A stretch of DNA of 53,496 nt, from positions 1 to 53,496 of the forward strand of contig CAMHJP010000003.1 in assembly GCA_946185585.1 (NCBI GenBank), given 5' to 3'. The position numbers and the translations under genes were made by a program. Positions 18,644-28,486 of this stretch are shown in pieces (position 1 is the stretch's first letter; every line of letters starts with the position of its first letter). Source of the DNA: an uncultured Caryophanales bacterium. GTDB lineage: Bacteria; Bacillota_I; Bacilli_A; RFN20; CAG-826. The notes below the pieces were generated by a model, which did not search any database, had not been told where the DNA came from, and saw only the letters and a program-made list of their open reading frames with translations.

Positions 18644-19996
18644 ATGAAATTTGACCGTGTTAAAGGAAAATGTGTTGACCTCTCCTTTGAAGGAAAAGGT
18701 GTGGTGAAGCTTTCTTATGGAACGGTTTTTGTTGATGGATTATTTCCAGGCGAAGAAGCAGAAATTGAAATTCAATATAAACGCGCTGGAAATTATTTTG
18801 GTAAAGTCTATCGATTGATCAGTAAATCCCCGGATCGAATTCAACCTCGATGTGGTGTTTGTACAGCTTGTGGTGGATGTCAGCTTCAACAACTTTCTTA
18901 TCCTGCTCAATTGGCTTACAAACAACATAAAGTCGAAGATGCTTTAAGACGTCATGATTTGAAAAATATTCATGTTTTACCGGTGATTGGCATGGAAAAT
19001 CCTTATCAATACCGTAATAAAATCCAAGTTCCAATTGGTCGTGATCCACATGGACATATTGTTTCCGGATTCTATCGACAAGGCACACATAAGATCATCC
19101 CAATTGACCAATGTATGATTGAAGATGAACGTTCTTCAAAGATTATTTTTGCAATTAAACAATTAATGAAGGAATTTAAATACGCTCCTTATGATGAAGA
19201 CCAACAAACCGGTTTAATTAGACACGTTTTAATTCGAACATCAAAACATTATGATGAAATTATGGTGACTCTAGTCACTAGACTTGATGAATTTAAAGGC
19301 AAAAACAACTTTGTGAAAGAACTTGTTAAACGTTGCCCAAATATTTCTACAGTTATTCAAAATATTAATCACCGTGATACAAACGTTATTCTTGGAGAAA
19401 AAGAAAGAGTCTTATATGGTAGTGGTCAGATTAAAGATTCTATTTTAGGAGTAGACTTTTTAATCTCTTCAAAATCATTTTTCCAGGTTAATCCTGTTCA
19501 GGTTGAAAAACTATATCAAACCGCGCTTGATTTAGCAAAAATAACCAGCAAATCCAGGGTATTTGATGCTTATTGTGGAATTGGAACAATTTCATTAATC
19601 GCTGCAAAACACGCACAAAATGTCGTTGGAGCAGAGATTGTTAAAGAAGCAATTATTGATGCTAAACGAAACGCTAAATTAAACAAAATTAATAATGCCG
19701 AATTCTATGTTGGAGATGCTGGAGAAATCTATTCTAAACTCCGTTATGAAGGAAGAAACTTCGATTGTGTTTTTGTTGATCCTCCGCGAAAAGGATTAAC
19801 TCCTGAATTTATCGAATCTCTATTAAAAGAGGAACCTCCAACAATTTGTTATGTTTCATGTGACCCAGAAACACTTGCACGTGATTTAAAACTATTTTCT
19901 CAAAAATACTCGATTTCAAATATTCAACCAGTTGATATGTTTCCAATGACTTTTCACATTGAGTCTGTGGCATGTCTACAACTAAAAAAGCGATAA
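18644..19996 (+). CDS. rlmD: 23S rRNA (uracil-5-)-methyltransferase, RlmD family
   Basis: TRAM-like N-terminus, Fe-S cysteines CGVCTACGGCQLQ, FDAYCGIGTISL, VDPPRKGL, YVSCDPETLARDL. Confidence 0.93.
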   Translation: MKFDRVKGKCVDLSFEGKGVVKLSYGTVFVDGLFPGEEAEIEIQYKRAGNYFGKVYRLISKSPDRIQPRCGVCTACGGCQLQQLSYPAQLAYKQHKVEDALRRHDLKNIHVLPVIGMENPYQYRNKIQVPIGRDPHGHIVSGFYRQGTHKIIPIDQCMIEDERSSKIIFAIKQLMKEFKYAPYDEDQQTGLIRHVLIRTSKHYDEIMVTLVTRLDEFKGKNNFVKELVKRCPNISTVIQNINHRDTNVILGEKERVLYGSGQIKDSILGVDFLISSKSFFQVNPVQVEKLYQTALDLAKITSKSRVFDAYCGIGTISLIAAKHAQNVVGAEIVKEAIIDAKRNAKLNKINNAEFYVGDAGEIYSKLRYEGRNFDCVFVDPPRKGLTPEFIESLLKEEPPTICYVSCDPETLARDLKLFSQKYSISNIQPVDMFPMTFHIESVACLQLKKR

Positions 19997-20013
19997 TATA
20001 TCGCTTATTTTTT
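19988..20013. terminator. Bidirectional terminator between convergent genes
   Basis: AAGCGAT-aata-TATCGCTTATTTTTTT. Confidence 0.7.
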
Positions 20014-20630
20014 TATTTAATAAAGTGAGTATATGTGGTGTCTTCTTTTTCTGGAAGACCATATTTCTCTTTTGCATCTTTAATAGCTTTCATTAGAAAC
20101 ACCATGTTCCTTGCTACTACTCTTGCATTTTGTAGACCTTCTTCATCTTTTTCAATTTGACCCTGTTCTCTACCAAAGCCGTTATTCCAATATCGACCAG
20201 AGGCAATCGGCATTTGATTAATCGTGAAGTATTTATTTAATTCATCAAATGTCGCGGTGGTTCCTGCACGTCTTGCTACAGCAAATGCCGCACCAACTTT
20301 AAAACGTTTATCAAAATGAGAACTATAGAACAATCTATCTAATAAAGAAATGATCGAACCATTCGCTGAACCATAATAGACCGGAGAAACAATTACTAAT
20401 CCATCAGAATCTTCAAACCTTTTAGCTAAATCATTCACATCATCTTTAAAAACACATTGACCATGTTCATAACAATAATTACAAGCCATACAACCTCTAA
20501 TGGCTTTAGATCCGATTTGATATTTATCAACATCTATGCCCTCTTTGTTAAAGATGCTAACCATCTCATCAATTAATCTAGATGAATTCCCATTAAGACG
20601 AGAACTACCATTAATAATTAATACTTTCAT
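20013..20630 (-). CDS. NADPH-dependent FMN reductase / flavodoxin-like oxidoreductase
   Basis: MKVLIINGSSRLNGNSSRL, GCMACNYCYEHGQCVFKDD, SPVYYGSANGS; likely start at the sixth track residue. Confidence 0.88.
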   Translation of the reverse strand: MKVLIINGSSRLNGNSSRLIDEMVSIFNKEGIDVDKYQIGSKAIRGCMACNYCYEHGQCVFKDDVNDLAKRFEDSDGLVIVSPVYYGSANGSIISLLDRLFYSSHFDKRFKVGAAFAVARRAGTTATFDELNKYFTINQMPIASGRYWNNGFGREQGQIEKDEEGLQNARVVARNMVFLMKAIKDAKEKYGLPEKEDTTYTHFIK

Positions 20631-20754
20631 CAGTCTTTCCTCCACTAACTAGTATGATTTTACAAGAAATTTAATTTAATTTAAATTAAAAACAATAAAT
20701 ATGCTTCTAATCAATTGAAAAGTTCGTCATATTTTGTTTTTGTTTGTGGCACTT

Positions 20755-20802
20755 TTGTGACAATGCATACGATAATCTATAATTAGCAATGAAATCATTG
20801 CT
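20755..20802 (+). promoter_or_regulatory. Promoter with dyad at the expected transcript 5' end, upstream of the 5'-nucleotidase-like gene
   Basis: TTGTGA-17-TATAAT(20778-20783) followed by perfect dyad AGCAATGA-AA-TCATTGCT (20785-20802). Confidence 0.6.
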
Positions 20803-20850
20803 GATTAGTAAATAAGTGATAGATTAATAAAAGTAGAAGGATTTCAAAAT

Positions 20851-23169
20851 ATGAAAAAACGCTTTATTGTTTCACTCTTAATATCATTGATGACTGTATC
20901 TTTGGTGAGTTGTGGAAAAACTGATCCAACTGATCCAGAAGATCCACCTAAAAAAGAAGATAAAGATATCTCGATTATTTATACAACCGATGTTCACTGT
21001 GGCGTGGATAAAAATTTAGGTTATGCCAAAGTCGAAAGCTATAAAAAGAATCTAGAAAAAACGAATTATGTCGCTTTAGTGGATGCTGGTGACTATTTAC
21101 AAGGTGAATTCATTGGAGCCATCTCCAAAGGTGAATACATCATCGAAGTCATGAACGAGATGAAATATGACGTTGTTACTTTGGGTAACCATGAATTTGA
21201 CTACGGTATTGATGTTTTGAAAGATCGATTAACTCAATATGAAGGAGACGTTGTCTCTTGTAACTTCTCTTATATTGGAAATAAAGAAAATAAATTAAAT
21301 AAGGTTCAACCATACGTCATTAAAGAGTACGGAAATAGAAAAGTCGGTTTTGTTGGTATTACCACTCCAAAAACATTAACCCAATCTGACCCAAAAACAT
21401 TTATTGAAGATGGCCATGTCGCCTATAGTTTTGGTGCTGATACTGTCGAAAACTTCTACAATGTTGTTCAAAACAATATTGATAAATGTAAAGCTAATGG
21501 AGCGGATTACGTCATTGCATTATCACACTTAGGAAGTCCTGATTCATTCTCCCCATTTAGTTCAATTGATGTGATTTCACACACCAATGGTGTGACTGCC
21601 TTTTTAGATGGCCATAGTCATACCGATTTACCTTGGACAACTAAGAAAAATAAAGATAACGTTGATACATTACTTGTTGATACTGGTTATAAATTAAACG
21701 AATTCGCTTCCTTAACTATTTCTAAAGAAGGAGATATAACCCACGAATTCATCACCGAATATGAAGAAAAAGATCAACACATTGACGAATTCGTTGCCTC
21801 AGTTAAGACCAAAGCTGAAGATGCCGGAAGCAAAGTTGTGGCAAACATTGATATCGATTTAGAAGGCGAAAAAAACTTTGTTCGAACTAGAGAAGCCCAA
21901 ATCGGTGATTTAATCGCTGATGCCTACCGTTATTATGGCGAATCTGATATTGCTCTTGTGAATGGTGGAGGTATTAGAGATAGCCTCAAGAAAGGCGATG
22001 TCACTTATGAACAAATCATGAATGTCCATCCGTTTGGTAACTCTTTAATGAAAAAGAAAACAACTGGAGCCAAGATTCGTGATTATCTAGAGTTCACTTC
22101 AATGAAAGTTACTGATGTACCTAGAGAAAACCAATTTGGCGCATTTGCCCAGGTTTCTGGACTCAAATACAGTATCGACACAAGAATTCCAAGTAGTGTA
22201 GTAACTACGACATCTGGAGAGTTTGTTAGTGTCGATGGAGAAAGAAGAGTTAAAGACATTAAAGTCTTAGAAAATGGCACTTATGTTGATTTAGTTGATA
22301 CTAAAGAATACACAGTTGCCTCCCACGACTTCTTGTTATCTAGTGGTGGTGATGGAGCAAACTTATTCGTGAACGATGAAGTTCTTGCTGCACCAGTCTT
22401 ATTTGACTATGAAGTTTTAATTAACTACATCGTTGATGTTTTACATGGTCAACTCGCATCTAAATATTCAAAAGTTGATAACCGTATCATTATTGAACCA
22501 GCTGGTGGAGAAGAAGGAAATGTGATCACCATCAGTAAAGACATGCTTTTTAACGCTAAATTAGAAGACTATCGTCATGCTGGTAAAGAATATGGTAAAG
22601 ATGGAGCAGATAAGAAATTCACAATTGATGTTGGCAATGGACGAACTATTCAAGGTGCAATCATCTTTAGAGATTGCTCCTACCAATTTGTTGGTGATAA
22701 CTTATTAGATGCTATGGGCATCAATAATAAGAGCAATTCCTCCCAAGCTTATAACTTTAATATCCTATTCTCTGTTGATAACTTAATGAGACTGGATATT
22801 GCTTATACCGCTAGCTCAGACGTTTATAACTGGATTGATCAAGAAATTAAGTTTGGCAATTTATCAGGTACTTCTGATTTTTATACAAACTTATCCGCTG
22901 TTAATTATGATTGGATTACTGAGCGAGCTGGTGGTGGTTATGGACATCGATTATTCCCTGGTGGTGAAATGGCAGCCAGTAATTACTTTGAACTCAATCA
23001 CGGAGACACTCCAGGAACTCGTGATCGAGCATTTAATTGGGCACTAGTTTCAGAACCAGCCAACCTGGTTGCATATAACTTTAGTTACTATGATAACAAT
23101 TTCATCGAAGCTCATGGTGAACTGAGCTTTAACATTAGATCGCTTGTATTTACTTTAAAAAGCGAATAA
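20851..23169 (+). CDS. 5'-nucleotidase/UshA-like metallophosphatase lipoprotein
   Basis: Lipobox VSLVSC; IIYTTDVHCG, GNHEFDYG, 5_nucleotid_C-like ALVNGGGIRDSLKKGDVTYEQIMNVHPFGN; extra C-terminal region. Confidence 0.88.
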   Translation: MKKRFIVSLLISLMTVSLVSCGKTDPTDPEDPPKKEDKDISIIYTTDVHCGVDKNLGYAKVESYKKNLEKTNYVALVDAGDYLQGEFIGAISKGEYIIEVMNEMKYDVVTLGNHEFDYGIDVLKDRLTQYEGDVVSCNFSYIGNKENKLNKVQPYVIKEYGNRKVGFVGITTPKTLTQSDPKTFIEDGHVAYSFGADTVENFYNVVQNNIDKCKANGADYVIALSHLGSPDSFSPFSSIDVISHTNGVTAFLDGHSHTDLPWTTKKNKDNVDTLLVDTGYKLNEFASLTISKEGDITHEFITEYEEKDQHIDEFVASVKTKAEDAGSKVVANIDIDLEGEKNFVRTREAQIGDLIADAYRYYGESDIALVNGGGIRDSLKKGDVTYEQIMNVHPFGNSLMKKKTTGAKIRDYLEFTSMKVTDVPRENQFGAFAQVSGLKYSIDTRIPSSVVTTTSGEFVSVDGERRVKDIKVLENGTYVDLVDTKEYTVASHDFLLSSGGDGANLFVNDEVLAAPVLFDYEVLINYIVDVLHGQLASKYSKVDNRIIIEPAGGEEGNVITISKDMLFNAKLEDYRHAGKEYGKDGADKKFTIDVGNGRTIQGAIIFRDCSYQFVGDNLLDAMGINNKSNSSQAYNFNILFSVDNLMRLDIAYTASSDVYNWIDQEIKFGNLSGTSDFYTNLSAVNYDWITERAGGGYGHRLFPGGEMAASNYFELNHGDTPGTRDRAFNWALVSEPANLVAYNFSYYDNNFIEAHGELSFNIRSLVFTLKSE

Positions 23170-23252
23170 TTTTAAGCCAGTTCAAGCTGAATAACTTGTT
23201 AAATATTATTAATTAGAAATAAAATAAATCTATCTAACAAAACGGAGGATAA

Positions 23253-24401
23253 ATGATGAAATTCTCAAAGAAACATTTCGTTGTCGGTTTAATCGGCAAC
23301 CTTCTAGTGTGTGCTCTTGGGCTCACTGGAATCATTATGCTAATGCTAGAAAATAGCAACCTAGCTGAAACAATGAAGTATTTCACAACACTATCAAATA
23401 TATTAGTAACACTTTGTGCGTTTGTGAATCTAATTCTTTATGCGGTGTCTATTTCAAAAAAGAAAAACTACGTTAAAGAATTCTTCCAAGTGATGAAACT
23501 CATTTCTGTCGTAGCCGTCGCAATTACATTTACGATTGTGATGGTTTATCTAGCACCAAACAACTCTACTAACTTTGACTTATTCGCCGGATCACAACTC
23601 TTCTTGCATGTGATTACTCCAATCGCAGCGGTATTCTCATTTATTTTCCTTGAATATCAAACAAAGATTAGATTTCGATTCTTCTATTTCCCAGTCTTCT
23701 TTGCTTTAGCTTATGGAGCGTTTTATATTTCTTACGCTTTCTTAGCTCCAGCCGGTACGGCAATTGACTGGTATGGATTTATATTTGAAGCCGGTGCAAG
23801 AGTTGCTCCAGCTGATTTAACTAAATTTACCTTAGGTTCATTCTTACTCTTCTTAGGTGAATCATTAGGCGGTGGTCTCGTCTTTGGATTTGTCTTCTGG
23901 TTACTTAACAAAATCATGAATCTTATCTTCATTGGTTATACTGTTGCTCCTGAAGTCGAAGAGGGATCTCCAGCTGAAGCTCAAGAACCAGTTAGCGAAG
24001 AAAAAGAAGAACCTGTTTTCGAAGAGAAACCAGTCGAAGAGGCTAAAGAAGAAGCACCTGAAGAGGTTAAAGAAGAAGCATCTGATGAACCTGAGGCTAA
24101 AGAAGAAAAAGAACCAGGAATTGCAGAAAAATTACCAGCAAAACCTGCCTCTTCTGAAAAACCAAAAACAAAAAGAAACGTTAATTATAATCCAAATAAA
24201 TATAAAGACGGAGTTCGTGTCTATCACATCTCTCGTAGCAAATTTATGTCGAAGTATTGGCAGGTTAAACTTGCTGGTGGAGAAAAGGCGATTAAGATTT
24301 TCCCAACCCAAGCTGAAGCAATTACTTATGCTAAAGAACTTGTCAGAAAACAAGGTGGATCAATCCGTATCCACTCGATGAAAGGACAATTACGAAAATA
24401 A
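23253..24401 (+). CDS. Pr6Pr-like membrane protein with acidic linker and C-terminal DUF2188-like domain
   Basis: Six or more TM segments, then Glu/Lys-rich linker, then YWQVKLAGGEKAIKIFPTQAEAITYAKELVRKQGGSIRIHSMKGQLRK. Confidence 0.7.
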   Translation: MMKFSKKHFVVGLIGNLLVCALGLTGIIMLMLENSNLAETMKYFTTLSNILVTLCAFVNLILYAVSISKKKNYVKEFFQVMKLISVVAVAITFTIVMVYLAPNNSTNFDLFAGSQLFLHVITPIAAVFSFIFLEYQTKIRFRFFYFPVFFALAYGAFYISYAFLAPAGTAIDWYGFIFEAGARVAPADLTKFTLGSFLLFLGESLGGGLVFGFVFWLLNKIMNLIFIGYTVAPEVEEGSPAEAQEPVSEEKEEPVFEEKPVEEAKEEAPEEVKEEASDEPEAKEEKEPGIAEKLPAKPASSEKPKTKRNVNYNPNKYKDGVRVYHISRSKFMSKYWQVKLAGGEKAIKIFPTQAEAITYAKELVRKQGGSIRIHSMKGQLRK

Positions 24402-24459
24402 TTGTTCGACCAATATAATTTATTTATATCTTCTTAAGAAAATTATTAGATCTATTGAA

Positions 24460-25398
24460 CTATAAAGTTTCGATAATTTTCTTTAACTGAACTCCAGATT
24501 CATGGAGTTTTTCTTTTTCAACACTAGATAAATTAATCTCGAGAACTTTCTCCACTCCAGAACTACCAACTAATGTCGGAACGGATAAAGATAAACCACT
24601 TAATCCATATTCTCCATCAAGTTCAGTAGAGATGGTTAACATGGTGTGAGAATTATTGACAATTGCGCGACAAATATAATCCACAGCAATCGCAATACCG
24701 TAATAAGTCGCTCCCTTCTTTTCGATAATCTTATAGGCGGCATCACGAACTTCTTCGTAAAGCTTTCTCATACCTTCTTCGTGGTTCTTATAACCTCTAA
24801 TTTCACAGAATTCATTTAATGGAACTCCGGAGATATTTGTGATCGACCATGCAGGGAATTCACTGTCACCATGTTCACCCATAATTAATCCATGGACATT
24901 ACGTGTATCAACGTGGAGGTGCTGAGAAATTAAGTATTTTAGTCGAGCAGTATCTAAAACGGTTCCTGAACCGATAACGCGGTTCTTTGGTAAGCGAGAT
25001 TCTTTTAAAGCAACGTGAGTTAAGACATCAACTGGGTTAGAGACAATTAATAAGATTCCTTCGATTTTAACTTTGTTAATCTCGGAAATAATACTTCTCA
25101 TAATCGAAGCATTCTTCTTAATTAAATCTAATCTTGTTTCTCCCGGTTTTTGATTGACTCCAGCAGTGATAATGATAATTGAAGCATCCTTTAAATCTTC
25201 GTATTTACCCGCATAGATATTCATTGTGCCTTTATAGGCTAAGCCATGCGATAAATCCATCGCCTCACCTTCTGCTTTAGCAGTGTTGTTATCAATTAAA
25301 ACCATCTCGGAGAAGATTTGGGATTGGATTAATGTAAAAGCGATTGAGCTTCCGACAAATCCACATCCAATAATTCCAACTTTCTTGACGTTCACCAT
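24460..25398 (-). CDS. ldh: L-lactate dehydrogenase
   Basis: KVGIIGCGFVGSSIAFTL, VSNPVDVLTHVA, IGSGTVLDTARLKYL, GEHGDSEFPAWS. Confidence 0.93.
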   Translation of the reverse strand: MVNVKKVGIIGCGFVGSSIAFTLIQSQIFSEMVLIDNNTAKAEGEAMDLSHGLAYKGTMNIYAGKYEDLKDASIIIITAGVNQKPGETRLDLIKKNASIMRSIISEINKVKIEGILLIVSNPVDVLTHVALKESRLPKNRVIGSGTVLDTARLKYLISQHLHVDTRNVHGLIMGEHGDSEFPAWSITNISGVPLNEFCEIRGYKNHEEGMRKLYEEVRDAAYKIIEKKGATYYGIAIAVDYICRAIVNNSHTMLTISTELDGEYGLSGLSLSVPTLVGSSGVEKVLEINLSSVEKEKLHESGVQLKKIIETL

Positions 25399-25649
25399 AT
25401 TGATATCTCCTTAGTGTGTAGCGTCTTAATTTTATCTTTAGGGTGGATATTTTTAAATAGTAGATTAGTTAAAACTAACCCAATAATGGTATTCAACTAG
25501 AATAATTTTATATTTGGAATGTATCGATTTTATCGCAATTTCTTCCTTATTTATGGTGGGATTATTTAATAAATAATTAAGGAAGAATACTTTTTAATTT
25601 ATAATAAAAATATCATTGGAGTCGTTTAACAAACGAGAAAGGAAGGCTT

Positions 25650-28484
25650 ATGAAGAAAAAAAGTTTTCTCCTTTTACCTGTTCTAGCCATGCTTTTAGCA
25701 GGCTGTAACGGAACAGCTAGTAAAGGCAAAAAAGACGAAGAACATTCATATGAAGAAACTCGCGAAATGGTCGAGGAAGCTTTGGATGAAGTTCCAGTCG
25801 AAGTCAGTGATTATGATGGTGACTTAACCCCTCTTCCAGTTAAAGAAGTGGATTGTCCAGAAACAGAATCTCTTGTGAAATTCAAACAAGGCGATCAAGA
25901 CCAATTTGTTTACGTGACAAAAATCGAAGACACTGAATCACCATCTGTCAGTAGTTACACTCCTAAAAATGATGATGTCATTATTCGTGATGAAAATGAT
26001 GAAGCATTGGAGTGTGAATTCATGTCTTACGATAGCGGTGTTTCTAAATACCGCGTTCCAGTCTCGAAGTTTAGTGAAGACCACTTTTATCACTGTGAAC
26101 TCAAAAACAACGGATTAAAGTTTCTTAAGAAAGATCCTTCAATTCGTGATCTCACCTACTACTCCATTGACGTTAACGATAGCAATCGTCGTCATACTTA
26201 CTCATACAATCAAGACAATGAATGGGTCGATTTTGACGTGAATAACGTTCAATACTTTGATGTCGACGCTCTTGGTGCATATTTCATTAGTAATGAAGCA
26301 ATGAACCTTGAAGTAGATGCCATGTTTAGAATCGCTGATCCAAGCGTGGCTGAAGACAATAAAGATACAACCTATGGTCGTTTTGTTAGTTGCGCAAAGA
26401 ACCCAAATGGTTCTGGCTACATTGTTCGCTATAATCCTTGCCGTGCTAACGATGTTTACTCCAACATCGATGTTAACGACAGTATCACTGTTGATGAAGG
26501 AAACATCAAAAATCTCCAAACCTTTGGTGATGAAGAAAGCGTGGAGCAACAACTCGCCCATAATTTCTTACACAACGATCAAACAGTCGCGGCGATGCTT
26601 GGCTTAATGAATCACTATCATGTTGAGCCAAGAAACTTTAAAAAGTCAGCGATCGACTGGGCAACCCATGTTAATGTGAAATTTGATGTTCATTTTGAAG
26701 ATTCCACGTTTACTTGGGGTGCTAAATTAACACTCGATCTTAGCCCGGAAGATTATTTAGATATTTCGATTGAATTAGGTTATAAGTCGACAACAACATA
26801 TGACATTAGTGCTGATTTAGATATTGAAACCAAATTCTTCATTCCTGTTGGCGTAAGCTATAAGCTTGAAGTAAAAGAAAACGCCACCAAAGAAGTCTAC
26901 TTTAAAATCGTTTTGTCTAGCCAAGTTCATCCTTATGATAAGGACAAAATTGAACAAGGTATCGAAGATGACTTAACTGATGCCTTAAAAAATGACACAG
27001 CCTTCAAATCGAAATTTAAAGGTGACTCAGCTACCGGAACTCCAAATGGTACAAGTTATCCTTTAATTCGATTTGATATCATGTACTTCTTCCCACTCGA
27101 TATTCGTTTCGAAGTCGATTTCTACTGGGAAGTTCAATTAACATTTGAAACCGATGTTGTTTATACATCACATACAACTCGTACAGACGTTTCTATTTCT
27201 AATAAGAAAGGATGCGACCCATCCTCAGAATCGAAAGCAGAGAATGATAAAGAAGTAAAACTCTACTTTATGGGAACATTCCACGCCGAGGTTGGTTTGC
27301 GAGTCTCTTTCGGTCTAGGAATTTCCGGCTTCTATAAATTCTTCCACGCCGAAGTCTTTATTAAAGCTTATGGTGCTGTTGATGCTTTAGGCTTCCTCTT
27401 AATTGATGTGACATGGGGCGACCACGGATCAGCAATTAGTGGAACAATGGGAGGCAAATTTGAAATTACCGCCGGAGTTAAATGGGGCGTTGATATTAAT
27501 CTCCTCTTTGGAGGCATCACACTAGACTGGCCGGTCAAAGTCTGGACACTAGTTGGCTTTGCCTCAGATAACTCGGTAAGTAAATTTATCCAGCCAGAGG
27601 ATACCTTAGAAATAACGGATAAAGACTATGGCGATGGTAAATTTATTGATTTAGATACTTATCATTACTTATCTTTAGAAACATTTGAAGCCCAATCTTT
27701 TAGTACAAAGTTTGTTGATCTAGCCTTTGATGCTAGTGTCTCCACACGTTATGGTGAATGGCTCGATCCGAATGAAGTCAAATATTTCTCAGCTGAAGTA
27801 ATTGAAGGCGATGAATGGATTGCCCTAGACGGCTTTAAAATTAGTATTATCAAAGATATTTATGGCACGGATGAATTCACGGCCAAAATTAAAGTCACAG
27901 TTAATCCTGATCTTCTTTGTTTAGATTTACCTGAACAAAGCGGAGATAACGAAGACCAAGAAGTGGCCAAGATTATTACTGTTCACTTTACAAATAACCT
28001 TAGACAAACTGTCTACACCAAAGAACCTAATAGTGAAGAAAAAACCTTAGTTGGTACCTGTGTCGAAGGTAAGACAATTACTCTTCCAGTTCCAACCGCT
28101 CCACAATACATGAAATTTGTTGGATGGAAAAATCTCACTACTGAAGAAGTGATTAATTATGATCCAACAAATCCAGATTGTGCCAAATACACTATTCCTC
28201 ACTTAAGTGAACCAAACGAAGTCACATTTGAGTACATCTATGTTGATTACTACTACTGGGACGTCGTTTGGGTTGATGGATTTGGTAACATTGTCCAAAT
28301 CGATCATGTTTATAACGATCAACCAATCGTCGAAATTGATCCAGCCGTCCGTGACAAATGGATGGTTTCTAATGATGCGATGTATGAATACGTCTTCGTT
28401 GGATATGACGTTGATATCAATGTTGTTCCAACAGAAAACATGGTTATTCATGCTCAATATGAATATCGAAAGGTGGGTGCATAA
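25650..28484 (+). CDS. Large lipoprotein with C-terminal InlB-type (Flg_new-like) repeats
   Basis: Lipobox MLLAGC; C-terminal VGWKNLTTEEVINYDPTNP / VWVDGFGNIVQIDHVYNDQPI. Confidence 0.75.
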   Translation: MKKKSFLLLPVLAMLLAGCNGTASKGKKDEEHSYEETREMVEEALDEVPVEVSDYDGDLTPLPVKEVDCPETESLVKFKQGDQDQFVYVTKIEDTESPSVSSYTPKNDDVIIRDENDEALECEFMSYDSGVSKYRVPVSKFSEDHFYHCELKNNGLKFLKKDPSIRDLTYYSIDVNDSNRRHTYSYNQDNEWVDFDVNNVQYFDVDALGAYFISNEAMNLEVDAMFRIADPSVAEDNKDTTYGRFVSCAKNPNGSGYIVRYNPCRANDVYSNIDVNDSITVDEGNIKNLQTFGDEESVEQQLAHNFLHNDQTVAAMLGLMNHYHVEPRNFKKSAIDWATHVNVKFDVHFEDSTFTWGAKLTLDLSPEDYLDISIELGYKSTTTYDISADLDIETKFFIPVGVSYKLEVKENATKEVYFKIVLSSQVHPYDKDKIEQGIEDDLTDALKNDTAFKSKFKGDSATGTPNGTSYPLIRFDIMYFFPLDIRFEVDFYWEVQLTFETDVVYTSHTTRTDVSISNKKGCDPSSESKAENDKEVKLYFMGTFHAEVGLRVSFGLGISGFYKFFHAEVFIKAYGAVDALGFLLIDVTWGDHGSAISGTMGGKFEITAGVKWGVDINLLFGGITLDWPVKVWTLVGFASDNSVSKFIQPEDTLEITDKDYGDGKFIDLDTYHYLSLETFEAQSFSTKFVDLAFDASVSTRYGEWLDPNEVKYFSAEVIEGDEWIALDGFKISIIKDIYGTDEFTAKIKVTVNPDLLCLDLPEQSGDNEDQEVAKIITVHFTNNLRQTVYTKEPNSEEKTLVGTCVEGKTITLPVPTAPQYMKFVGWKNLTTEEVINYDPTNPDCAKYTIPHLSEPNEVTFEYIYVDYYYWDVVWVDGFGNIVQIDHVYNDQPIVEIDPAVRDKWMVSNDAMYEYVFVGYDVDINVVPTENMVIHAQYEYRKVGA

Positions 28485-28486
28485 GT

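Noticed and set aside
23932-24381. 149-aa + strand ORF rich in Lys/Leu
   Set aside because: Out-of-frame shadow of the Glu/Lys-rich linker of the real gene 23253-24401.
26202-26561. 119-aa minus-strand ORF
   Set aside because: Antisense to a well-supported lipoprotein gene; low-complexity hydrophobic translation and no SD or promoter context.
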